Shown here one piece after another: positions 35,841 through 46,707 of a DNA stretch of 64,000 nt. The translations under genes and the position numbers were made by a program. The notes below the pieces were generated by a model. It was given only the letters and a program-made list of their open reading frames with translations, had not been told where the DNA came from and did not search any database. The stretch lies in assembly GCF_030272615.1 (NCBI RefSeq), contig NC_081412.1, positions 26,628,501 to 26,692,500 on the forward strand, given 5' to 3'. Position 1 is the first letter of the stretch. Every line of letters starts with the position of its first letter. Source of the DNA: Cryptomeria japonica. Its lineage: Eukaryota > Streptophyta > Pinopsida > Cupressales > Cupressaceae.

Positions 35841-36699
35841 TGAGTTTGAAAGTTGGGAATCCATGTTTGCAATTTGCACCAATAAAATGGTGACAAATGT
35901 CAACATAGGGTTGGGTTGAGAGAAGGGGTTGGAGGCATTAAATGCTTGAGAAGACCTTATGGTTATCTAGAGATAAGGGTTAAGCTTAAGTTAAGATTAC
36001 CCATTGGATTAAGAGTTAATCCAAGGATAAACTCTTGTGCAAATGATTAAGAGATAATCATGGTCAAAGCATTAAAGGCTTGATGAGACCCTTGGGTTGG
36101 ATGAAGGTTAAGTTAGGCAAAAAGTCTCTCACCATGTAAGAGGGTTGAATTAACCATTAATGGTTTGGGAGACTTTGGGGATATTAAGTGGTTGAAGATT
36201 TGAAGCCTTTAATGGTTATCAAAGACTTTAAGGTTTTGAGAAGTGACCTCCCCTTGCTTAGGGATGTGACAAAGTTGAGAAGATGGGTTAGGCTAATTAG
36301 AAACGATTAGAAGAGTCTAGAAGAAATTAGGAAGGGGTTTAGGAAGCAAGTGGGAAATGTAGGAGAATGCAAGTGGATGGAGGGATAATAGGATTTAATT
36401 GAATTTAATGAATTTCATTCAATTTGGTTGCAATTAAATAAATTAGATTTATTTAATTTAGGATAATTATTTAATTAAATTTGAATTTAATTAAAAGTGG
36501 ATAGGGGGGATTTAATTGAATAAAATGATTTATTCATTAAATGGTAAAAAGAAGTCTAGTGAATTTAATTTAAATAAATTGAGTAATTTACTTAATTAAA
36601 TAGAGGAATGCGGGTAATTTAATTCAATTGGATTTAATTAAATAGAGAAATGAACATAAAATATTCATTTAGGAATATGGTCATTTTTATACGTCTACA
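35841..36699 (-). repeat. LARD 3' LTR, truncated
   Basis: Starts TGTAGACGTATAAAAATG at 36699 (minus strand) and stops abruptly at 35841, joined to element A sequence at a shared TGAG. It is about 98.6 percent identical to the matching part of the 5' LTR by my hand count of differences, so the insertion is comparatively young. Confidence 0.85.
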
Positions 36700-36713
36700 T
36701 TTTGCCCCTCTTT
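36700..36713 (-). promoter_or_regulatory. Polypurine tract of the LARD
   Basis: On the minus strand, AAAGAGGGGCAAAA directly precedes the 3' LTR. It fixes the orientation of the element. Confidence 0.75.
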
Positions 36714-37134
36714 GAAGTGACGTGTGTGCACATGTTATTTCAAAGAAAATTTGTCGGATATGCTGTCAAAATTTGATCGATATGATGTTGTGGATATGAA
36801 AAATTGATTTGATATGAAAAGTCGATATGATGCTGTGGATATGAAAAATTGATTTGATATGAAAAGTCGATATGATGCCCCAGATTTTATGAGTGATATT
36901 GATGATGCCCCAGATATGAAGAATTGATTTGATATGAAAATTTGATATGAAACTTATATGAAATTGATGTTGAGATTTGATATGATAATGCCCCCTCAGG
37001 AGATCGTTCATGCACACAAAGCATGAATGATCTCTTGAAAGAAGAAGAATGTTGTTTGAAAGATAGAAGAGTAGATAGTGATGGCATGCATGGGTTTGAT
37101 AAGATTGATTAGATTGATTGGAATGAGAGCAAGT

Positions 37135-37500
37135 CCGGTTTCAGGTATGACACCTCCTATATAAGACATGGATGATCGAGCATCTGGTTTCAAGAATGAT
37201 ATCGCCAGTATAAGACATGGATGATTGAACATCTGGTTTCAAGAATGATACTGCCTGTATAAGACATGGATGATCGAGTGTCTGGTTTCAGGAATGATAT
37301 ATCCTATATAAGACCGATTAAAATGCCTAGTTTCAAGAACAATATATCCTGTATAAGAGCTAATCAAAACATCTGGTTTCAGGAACAATATATCCTGTAT
37401 AAGAGCTGATCAAAACATCTGGTTTCAGGAACGATATATCCTGTATAAGAGCTTATCAAAACATCTGGTTTCAGGAACAATATATCCTGTATAAGACATG
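37135..37500. repeat. Tandem repeat, ATCTGGTTTCA-(G/A)GAA...CCTGTATAAGA unit (about 58 bp)
   Basis: Seven imperfect copies. Related words (CTGGTTTCGAGTGTACC, TATAAGACATG) reappear at 38815-39010, about 1.5 kb further on. Confidence 0.88.
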
Positions 37501-37680
37501 ATAGAAGATAGTTTGGAAGAATGATAGAAGATAGTTTGGAAGAATGATGAAGATAGTTTAGAAGAGTGATAGAAGATAGTTTGGAAGAATGATAGAAGAT
37601 AGTTTAGAAGAATGATAGAAGATAGGTTGGAAGAATGATAGAAAATAGTTTAGAAGAATGATAGAGATATGAAAGTGAAG
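37498..37680. repeat. 23-bp tandem repeat GATAGAAGATAGTTTGGAAG
   Basis: About eight copies of GATAGAAGATAGTTTRGAAG plus AAT, directly following the previous array. Confidence 0.92.
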
Positions 37681-40600
37681 AAAGATTCCATGATGATGTG
37701 ATAGATATGCATGTGAGGGATGCAATGATGAGTGATGAATGATATTTTGAAAATGAGATGTAGGATATGATATGCAACTAATTGTAAAATGATATGCAAC
37801 TAATTGTAAAATGATATGTAACTATTTGTTTTTGAGCATCCTCATTCTGCATTTGTCATCCCTGTATAACCACATGTTGTTTGCTTTCTATGTATATATT
37901 ATCATTGAGCATTTATTGATTTTTGGATATGTTGAAAATTTATACAAGCACAATGGTATAATTGAACCATAATGACCTGAGAAAAATTTACATGATTTTT
38001 GATTTTGCAAGATAGCATAAGTGTTAAGGTATAATTGAACCAGGACGACCTAAGTGCATATTGCGTAAACATACAAGAGTTAACCTTTGTCCCATACAAA
38101 TTTGAAATGTCCTCAGCGATATGCCACCTGATTTCTTCATAGCACAAATTTGCATGGTAAAAGACTTCAGTCACAGATAGAAGACAAATAAAACATCACA
38201 TTCCTCCCTTGCTTCTATAGTCGTAAGACATCCTTGAGTCACTTAGGAGATATGATAAGCAAAAATTAACAACCATAAGTAAGCATGCATGCTATTTGGA
38301 ATGTATTCTTGTCAATTAAAACATCTTGTAAATAGAGCTTTGTTTAGTTGAAATTAGTTCAAGTCTGTGATGTTTAGCCTTCTTGCATTTTCGTTTGGCA
38401 TTTGTTAGTTGTTTTGATCCTTGTTGTCTTGCTACGTTTTTGGTCTGATGTTGAAAATCTTGAAGGCAAAATGCCCCTAGTGAGGTCAGGATTTTGCCCC
38501 TTGTTGTTAATACTAATTTGATATGGATATGTACACTGATCACCAAGCCATGGTGGGATATTATTTGGATAATTGTTTCAGATAAACCAAGGATAGTGAC
38601 TACACCAAGTATGTCCAAGATTGATAAGCATTTGTGAATTTCTGGTGATGCCTCAGATGGGTGGATATGATATGTACAATATGATTTGTGAAACATGTAT
38701 TTCCATGAATTGATAAAGATAAGGCTAACTATAATAAAATCCAGTAGTCATACTGATTGATGTCATTGTTATGATTTGGTCGATGATTGATAAGAATGTC
38801 TGCTTTCAAAGAGTGAGTACCCCGTATAAGACCGATTTGTCTGGTTTCGAGTGTACCTATCCTTGTATAAGACATTTGATGTTGATGTTGATAGATGGAT
38901 TGATCATCAAGACTTGATGATTTATAGGAATATCTGGTTTCAAAGAGTGAGTACCCCGTATAAGACCGATCTATCTGGTTTCAAGTGTACCTATCCCTAT
39001 ATAAGACATGTTTGATGTTGATGTTGACTTCGAGTAATGAATTGATTAACAAGACATGTGATAAGTTTGATTGCAGATTTTGAGAGTTTTCCTGTTGTTG
39101 ATCTGATTTGATGGATGGTCCATGTGTTCATGTTTTGATTTTATATTATTTTTTTTATTTTGTTGATTTTTAATTTTTGGATATTTTGATTTTTTTGAGT
39201 TTTTGGATATTTTGATTTTTTTGAGTTTTTGGATTAGAAGAAAGATGTATTTGGTTGCCCCAATGTATATCAAGACAAGGAATGGATGAATGGATGACTG
39301 AACCATTGAGGTGTAAATAGATTTTTTGTCCATAGTTTTGATCAAGATCAAGGATGAAAAAGGGGATATGGATAGAGATAGGATATAGATAGCACTGGAT
39401 GATGGAAGCAATGAATAGATAGGATAGATAGATATGAATTAGAGTGAAGCAAGATTGTAGAAAGAATTGGATGATAGAAGAAATGAATAGATAGGATAAG
39501 GGATATGGATTAGAGGACATGGGAGATATGGTAGGAAGAATAAAGTGGATGAACTTTGCCCCCAAGCATAGAGGTTTCCATTTGCAAAAAGGTGATACGT
39601 AAGATTGTCATAGTATTTAGCACCATCTGAATAAGTGTTTCTGAACTTTTCAAAGATAGAGACCCAACCCACACTTGGAACCTCTGGAAAATTCAACTGA
39701 ACATTTCTAGCAACTAGGAAGCAGACTCAACAGGGAATAAGAATCCCAAACTGGATCAAGGTACTTAGTCTTTGATTACCCATGTGTGTGCAAGTGGGTT
39801 TATTCTGGCTCATATGATCATTGTAATCTTCAGAATCCAACATGGATAGCTACATGAGTTATCTTGACTTCAAAAGCATCCTGGATAGAGCCTCGTTGCC
39901 AGCGAGCATCCATAGCCCCGACAAGGTTATCGCTGTAATCTCACAAATATTGCTCCATTGCTAGCCAGGCATCCATAGCCCCGATGGAGTTACTTGCATG
40001 TTCCCATAGCCAATCATTTTGATATTGCATTTCATTGCATTTTGCTTTTCTTGATATTCATTTTCTTGCTCATGCTTTTGATATTTCTTTTTTTCTCTTT
40101 ATTTTTCTTGCATTGGCTTGTAAGTGATGAAACTTACATGGGTCTGATAATTATAGTGGCGCTGAAGCAAGATTTAAGATTTTTCACTAGCAATGTCTTC
40201 AATTTAAGAGATCACAATGATTTAGAGCAATCAATTAAGTGTATGAGATATAGTAATCAAAGGATGTCGGTACCAAGATATGATAAGTGGTTCTTTTCTG
40301 GATTGAGTGTGTATCCCAACCAAAAGAAAATGTTAAAGAGGAACAACCTCGGATTCTGAAGCATTTCAACAATAGATATCTAGGGAAAGCACTGAACATG
40401 AGATTCGAGCATGGGCAAGTATGTGACAAAATGACACAAATTCCTATTTCACAGATGAAGGATTTATGCAAAGGATTGAATGAAAGGGATGGAAGGATAG
40501 AAAAGAGGTGTTGGATAATAGATAGAATGTTTGAAGATTTGTGCAAGGATAGATAGAAATGTTTTCAGGATGAGTGTTGGTACTTGAGAAGTGATGAAGA

Positions 40601-40799
40601 GATGGAGGAAAATTGAATTTTGGAACAGAAGGACCCTAAATAGATAGAGAAAATGATAGAAGAATTGTTTTGGAAAGATGTTTAGATAGAGGGTTGAAAG
40701 AATTTCAAAGATGTGCTCCTCATTGATCTTTCTCATGGATCATTTGAGGTGATGGATTGGTGGATGGAGGGAGGTAAGGACCCAAGATGGATGAAAGGG

Positions 40800-40960
40800 A
40801 TGGAGAGTTTGATTGTGGAATGAAAGGACCTAAGATAGATTTAGAAGAAGAAGAGTTTGACTTTGGAATGAAAGGACCTAAGATAGATTTGGAGGAAGAA
40901 GGTTCTGACTTTGGAATGAAAGGACCTAAGATAGATTTGGAGGATGAAGAGATTCCTTGA
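40800..40960. repeat. 54-bp tandem repeat within the LARD interior
   Basis: Three copies of GAATGAAAGGACCTAAGATA followed by GATTT(A/G)GA(A/G)GAAGAAG. Confidence 0.9.
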
Positions 40961-41879
40961 TTTTGATCTTGACTTGGAGTAGGATCATTTGAGTTTGTGC
41001 TTTTCTCTTGATTTTGAATTAGAATAGTGGAGGAGATGGAAGGGATATCATGCTCTTGCTTAGGAGATGGATGTTGAATGGGAATTTGCTCTTGAGATGA
41101 AAGGGGATCATCGTGGATGGAATACCAAAAGATTAGAGGATCATCTTAAGATTCTTGATAGGTGGGATCTTGATCGAAGATGGGATCAGATTGGGAAGTC
41201 ATGATATTGTGATCTTGATTTATGCTAGGACTCATTTCCTTTGACTGAGTTTCCTTTTTCTCGGTTTGATGATGAATCATCATACGAATGATAAAAGTTG
41301 ATGTTTTTGATAGTTTGATGTAGAGAAATTTACTCCTGTTGATAAGGGTCTTAGGACTAGGTTGTCTCTTCTTTATCTTAGTTTTTTTGATAAAGACTTG
41401 TTCGTCTCAAAATATGAGGAGTGGTCATACATGAATGATCAATGGTTTCCTTCGATGTTTGGATTGAGATACTTCGTTTGGAAACTTATGTCTACTTTTA
41501 TCAAATGAAGGTTTAGATGCCCCCTCACGATAAAGTGTGTCAAATGATATGGATAAAGTCTCCCAATATGGAAACTTGATTTGACAACTTAAGGTTTAAA
41601 CTTGGTATGTTGTTTGATAGAATCCTTTAGATGATGGACCTTTTGATCAAGGTGATGATAATACCTGATTTTGATAGGATAAAGTCTTATCTTTAGCTAG
41701 TTTTGGATTTGATAACTTTTGTTCTAAGACTGACTTGTTTGATTTGGAAATGATTTCTTTGGTGTTTTGATTTGATATCTTGTGATCGTGTTTGATATTG
41801 GACCTGAAAGAATACTCAAGAAGTTTGAAAAAAATTTCTCGAAAGGCTTGTTTTGCTCTCTAGTTTTCTAAGTTTTGAC

Positions 41880-42250
41880 CATGCGCTAAGCTAGAGACTA
41901 GATGCGCTAAAACAAATTCTTAACGTGCTAGAGAAAAGACTCCACGCGCTACGCTGCCCCTTGATATGCGCTAACTAGTTTATTTTGCTTTTGCCTTGGT
42001 TCAAAAAGGTCATGTGCCAATATGGGCCGCCAATGCACTAACTGTTAAACCCTATGCACTAAAGTTTGGCTTCCACGTGCTAAGTTGATGCTTCAACGTG
42101 CTAAACTGTTTTCAAAATGCGCTACTTGAAACTACTAGAATTGGATTTCTATGAAGTGCTAATGTTAAGACTTAATGCTCTAAGGTGAAGGTTTAATGTG
42201 CTAAAAGATGGTCCCCACACGTTAAGAAGTTGCTCTCATGCGCTAAACTG
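41880..42250. repeat. Dispersed GCGCTA motif cluster 1
   Basis: The word (A/T)GCGCTA(A) and close variants (GTGCTAA, GCACTAA) recur every 15-35 bases, for example at 41884, 41906, 41950, 41968 and 42119, in otherwise unrelated sequence. A second cluster lies at 44290-44690. Confidence 0.8.
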
Positions 42251-44289
42251 CTCTGATATATTTTGACTTGGTTGTTTTTTTGCAATTTTTGAAATTTTTA
42301 ACACTTGTGATTTTGATGGATGATTTCTTTTTGGATACTCAAGCTTACTAAGTCAAATAGATAAAATCTTGATTACTTGGTTTGATATTCCCCTAATCTT
42401 GTTGGATGAAAGTATTTCCTAACGATAGTTGAAATGTTGATAACCATCTCAAAAGATGCTTTGTTGGATTTGGAAATCTTCTCCACTTTATGATTCTTCC
42501 TTGTTTGAACTGACTTTTAAGTTTGATTGTTGGATACTTTGCAAGATATTTTAACATTTGTGACAAGAATAAATAGCACACATGAAGACAATGATCATCC
42601 TAATGCTAAACATTGAGTGTATATTCTTTTGAGGATGTGTTCAAATCCTTGATGTTATCACTGGTTTGATTTACAACAAAAGACACATCAGATAGACTCT
42701 TTATTCAAAGGTCATTGACAATATCATAGCCCACTAGTCTTGATACTCCGTCAGCTCAAACAGCCTTGTCACCCCCTAGAGGGCGCTCATTTTTTTGCCT
42801 TTTGCCAGAAATTACCTCAAAGTGAATTGCTTCACAATTGAGTAGCTATCTTGGGAGATATATGGTGAGTAATCTTGGGGGCAGATTCTTCCCCACCCTT
42901 GCACTATGATATTGCCAATGTTTGGCGACTGACTCAGCTCAAAGTTTCTAATGCTAAGGTTCATAATCAGGCTTCATGTTCGGCCGTCAATGATAAACTC
43001 CCTCAGGAGGCTTCCCAACCTTTAGAACAAAGGCTTTATGTATCGTAAAGATACTGGGGGAAGGCTAATCACTGCGCGTAACCGTTGAAAGGGACTTTCA
43101 TCACCCTCCACTTTTGATTATAGTGGGTTGGAACACTTGGCATCAAAGTCATTCCCCACTTAGGTCATTCCCTTCACACCAGCCAAAGAATGGCTTTAAG
43201 AGTTTTTCAACCCCTCGGGAAGGCAGGCCTGCTAAAGGATTTATTGCTTGAAGTAAAGAAAGCTTTAAGAGTGGTCTGGATTTTTGATCACCCAGTTAAG
43301 GGGAGAGCATATACTTTCCACTTTCGAGACAAGGCAAACAAGGTTCTTTTTAGCCTTTAAGAAAATGATTTGCTAACTTCTACTTGGAGATGTTGCTCCA
43401 ACAAGCATGGTGTTCCTTTTAACCCTTCATAGCAAAGTGTGTATTTCCAAAACTTTTGAAAAATAAGCCTAGTCAACAAAGTAAATCGTGATTTTGGTCA
43501 ACAAAATTGAAGTCGATAAGGGAAAGTTTTCCCTCTTTGCTTTGCACAAAATGAAGATGAGGTTCTTTTACTTTGCAAAATGAAGTGAATCCTTTTAAAC
43601 ACCAAAGGATGGCGAGGTTCTTTTTAAAACTTTTGCCAAAGTAAAGATTGTTGGTTCTTTTTACAGCTTCCAAAATGAAGTGTTTTTCCTCTAATCTTGT
43701 AAGAAAGCAAATATGAAGTTTGTTGTTCTTTTTACCTTGCAATAAAGAAAAGATGAAGTTTTATTTTAAAACACCAAAAAAGAAGGCATGAAGTTCATTT
43801 TATGCATCCAAATGAAATGATGAGGTTTATTTTAACTTTTGCAAAAAGGAGAGTGAGTTCTTTTTAACCAACTTTTGTTGAAAGAAAGTAAAAAAAGAAA
43901 CTTAAAGCCTCTAAACTAACTCCTTCCCCTGCACAAAAAAGATTAGAACTTGCACATAGCCGGTGATCACATGTTAGTGTAGGCTTACACAAGCCTAAAT
44001 TCTGATCTTGGTTACAAATTTTACAATCCTGATCCTAAAATGCCCTGAAATTTGACTAAGTCTGAAATTTGGAAGATCTTCCAAAAACTAGATTTTGCAT
44101 TATAACTCCTAGAGGTCCAAAACCCCTCCCAAACATCCTGACAATATATATGGAATATAACTTAAAGTATAAGAAAGAGAAAAGAGAAGAGGAAATGTCA
44201 CTTGTACTTAAATTTTATATTCCATATATATTATGCCTCCCACAAGCCTAATTTTTGACTCTGTCATAAATTTTTGGCTCTGCCAACTC

Positions 44290-44690
44290 TATGCACTAAG
44301 AAAAAGCACCTACGCGCTATTATGTGCCCCCAATGCACTAAGTTGTTTTCCCGATGTGCTATTCTATTTTCTCTCATGTTGATACCTATAGAAAACTGTT
44401 AGAAATATGATGTGCTAAGGAAAAGACTTTACACACCATAGAATAAACTGCATGCGCTAAACAGTGAGCCGGATGCGCTATCTAACAGACTCGATGCACC
44501 AAACTATTTTTCAGATGTGCTACTCTATTTTTCTTCTGCGTTGATACCTACAGGAAAATATTAGTGGAAGTCATGCGCTAAAGAAAGGACTGCACGTGCT
44601 AAAGTATAGACCCCACACACTAAACAGTAAGCAGGATGCGCTAGACTGTTAACCAGATGCGCTAAGGAATGTTTCCCACACGCTGATTCG
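44290..44690. repeat. Dispersed GCGCTA motif cluster 2
   Basis: The same (A/T)GCGCTA word recurs about fifteen times, with a 180-base internal duplication (TTTTTC...GTTGATACCTA(C/T)AG...ATGCGCTAA). It lies just inside the primer-binding site, in the leader region of the minus-strand element. Confidence 0.8.
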
Positions 44691-44754
44691 TGTTTCTTGC
44701 GGACCTGCAAAAGTGGTTAAATTCAAAAACTGATTTGATATATGGGGTCTAGCC

Positions 44755-44773
44755 CCACGATGGGCGCCAAAAA
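44755..44773 (-). promoter_or_regulatory. Primer-binding-site-like sequence of the LARD
   Basis: On the minus strand, TTTGGCGCCCATCGTGGGGC follows the LTR end GCATACA within two or three bases. It resembles the TGGCGCC-type primer sites of several plant Ty3/gypsy lineages. Confidence 0.65.
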
Positions 44774-46226
44774 TGTATGCGGGAAAAGCGGGTCGATAGA
44801 ACTCAATATGTGAAGATATTCCAAAAGACTTGTCCACACACACACAGAGGACTTCTTGGTGCAAGCTATGGAGTAATGAAGTATCACTCAGCTTCCCAAG
44901 GTTGGTCCCATGGTTCTCTATCTTACAATGTCCCTCAAACCAATATTTTTGCTCTTAGATCACTAAGCAAAATGGTTTAGGGATGGCAAATGCAAGAACG
45001 AGGGATGCTTTGATAGATTTTAGTATGAGATGCATCCTAAACTATGCATGATCTTAAAATGCAATAAACTAGATTATAAGATGACAAGGTTAGTATAAAT
45101 ACTATCCTAACATGATATATTAGTCTATGATTGAGCTAAAATGATAAAGAAAATATTCTAAACATCCATATTTAGACTAGTTCCTGATTTAAAAGAGGCT
45201 AAAATGATGAGCATAAAATGAGATATGAAAGCTTGAATGTATTTTAGCATAAGTATGATACTACAAATTTGAAGGATCTCTTTTTTTGAAAAATGGAGGA
45301 ATGAGATCTCTATTTATAGCAAAAATAGTGCAATGGATTGCCAGGATTGAAAGAGTTAATCAAGGGTTGAGTTTGAAAGTTGGGAATCCATGTTTGCAAT
45401 TTGCACCAATAAAATGGTGACAAATGTCAACATAAGGTTGGGTTGAGAGAAGGGGTTGGAGGCATTAAATGCCTGAGAAGACCTTATGGTTATCTAGAGA
45501 TAAGGGTTAAGCTTAAGTTAAGATTACCCATTGGATTAAGAGTTAATCCAAGGATAAACTCTTGTGCAAATGATTAAGAGATAATCATGGTCAAAGCATT
45601 AAAGGCTTGATGAGACCCTTGGGTTGGATGAAAGTTAAGTTAGGCAAAAAGTCTCTAACCATGTAAGAGGGTTGAATTAACCATTAATGGTTTGGGAGAC
45701 TTTGGGGATATTAAGTGGTTGAAGATTTGAAGCTTTTAATGGTTATCAAAGACTTTAAAGTTTTGAGAAGTGACCTCCCCTTGCTTAGGGATGTGACAAA
45801 GTTTAGAAGATGGGTTAGGCTAATTAGAAATGATTAGAAGAGTCTAGAAGAAATTAGGAAGGGGTTTAGGAAGCAAGTGGGAAATGTAGGAGAATGCAAG
45901 TGGATGGAGGGATAATAGGAATTAATTGAATTTAATGAATTTCATTCAATTTGGTTGCAATTAAAGAAATTAGATTTATTTAATTTAGGATAATTATTTA
46001 ATTAAATTTGAATTTAATTAAAAGTGGATAGGGGGGATTTAATTGAATAAAATTATTTATTCATTAAATGGTAAAAAGAAGTCTAGTGAATTTAATTTAA
46101 ATAAATTGAGTAATTTACTTAATTAAATAGAGGAATGCGGGTAATTTAATTAAATTGGATTTAATTAAATAGAGAAATGAACATAAAATATTCATTTAGG
46201 AATATGGTCATTTTTATACGTCTACA
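44774..46226 (-). repeat. LARD 5' LTR, full length (1453 bp)
   Basis: On the minus strand runs from TGTAGACG at 46226 to GCATACA at 44774. The part 45368-46226 is repeated in the truncated 3' LTR. The remaining 594 bases have no second copy in the window. Confidence 0.78.
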
Positions 46227-46520
46227 AATATTATAATATTATATTATATTATAATATAATGTTATAATAATATAATATTATAATAATATATATAATATAA
46301 TATTATATTATTATATAATATAATATTATATTATATATTATATAATATAATATTACATTATTATGTTATATATAATATAATATAATATAATATTATATAT
46401 AATATAATATTGCATTGTTATATTATATATAATATAATATAATATTATATTATATTATATATTAATATATAATATATATTATATAATTTAATAATAGATT
46501 ATATATTATATAATATATTT
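46227..46520. repeat. AT-only block, right subterminal region of element A
   Basis: About 290 bases of ATAATATTATATT words with almost no G or C. It corresponds in inverted orientation to 50446-50762 of element B. Confidence 0.9.
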
Positions 46521-46540
46521 TTTAAATTAACATTACAAAT

Positions 46541-46707
46541 AAAAATCAGATATCTGATTTGCATAGGTAATTACCAAGCCAAGGTGTACTAACACCCATG
46601 CCAAGCAAAAAGTCAATACGGATTTTCGCGATTTTAGGCGAGTGAAGAAGGCTATTTTTTTCACATCGCCACTTTTTGGCCCCCCTTGATCCTGCACTAA
46701 CCCCTTA
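46541..46707 (-). repeat. Right end of element A: palindrome, terminal inverted repeat and CTTA
   Basis: AAATCAGATATCTGATTT (46543-46560) is an 18-base perfect palindrome. Read inward from 46703 the end is GGGTTAGTGCAGGATCAAGG, then GCCAAAAAGTGGCGATGTG. The last 165 bases match 50248-50420 of element B in inverse orientation. CTTA follows at 46704-46707. Confidence 0.87.

Larger units (their letters stand above)
36714..44754 (-). other. Non-coding interior of the LARD
   Basis: Eight kilobases with no reading frame beyond about 131 codons on either strand and no retroelement protein motif. The region at 36770-37000 repeats GATATGAAAAATTGATTTGATATG-like words. Parts at 39890-40000 (CATCCATAGCCCCGA twice) and 43480-43880 (GTTCTTTTTA with AAATGAAG words) are also internally repetitive. 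Nothing supports a protein product. Confidence 0.6.
35841..46226 (-). mobile_element. Large non-coding LTR retrotransposon (LARD-like), minus strand, 3' LTR truncated
   Basis: The direct repeats 35841-36699 and 45368-46226 are both 859 bases, with only about a dozen differences. The minus strand is the sense strand: a polypurine tract AAAGAGGGGCAAAA sits immediately before TGTAGACGTA at 36699, and a primer-binding-like TTTGGCGCCCATCGTGGGGC follows the LTR end at 44774. The real 5' LTR is therefore 44774-46226 (1453 bp, TG...CA), and the 3' LTR at 35841-36699 lacks its last 594 bases. The 8-kb interior has only short frames and several tandem repeats, with no Gag, protease, RT or integrase. 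It must have been mobilised in trans. Confidence 0.82.
22928..46703 (+). mobile_element. Giant DNA transposon, element A (autonomous type, now decayed; carries nested LARD)
   Basis: Inserted in LTR3. The LTR sequence stops at CTTA (22924-22927) and resumes with CTTA at 46704-46707, a 4-bp target duplication. The ends match as terminal inverted repeats: GGGTATGTGTAGGATCATGG at the left and, read inward from the right, GGGTTAGTGCAGGATCAAGG. Similarity extends about 60 bases (GCCAAAA, AGTGGC). Inside, from left to right, are a subterminal palindrome/satellite block, a DDE transposase gene (plus strand), a 358-bp tandem array, a convergent spliced gene of unknown function (minus strand, 5' exons deleted), the LARD insertion, and an AT-rich subterminal block. 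It spans 23776 bp, or about 13.4 kb without the LARD. Superfamily is unassigned; the 4-bp duplication is compatible with Sola-like or CMC-like groups. Confidence 0.87.

Noticed and set aside
39994-40359. 121-codon frame in the LARD interior
   Set aside because: No retroelement motif. The Phe/Leu-rich start follows T-rich DNA, and the frame lies antisense to the element.
35841-46226. LARD read as a plus-strand element with 859-bp LTRs
   Set aside because: The polypurine tract at 36700 and the primer-binding-like site at 44755 both show minus-strand orientation and a 1453-bp 5' LTR.
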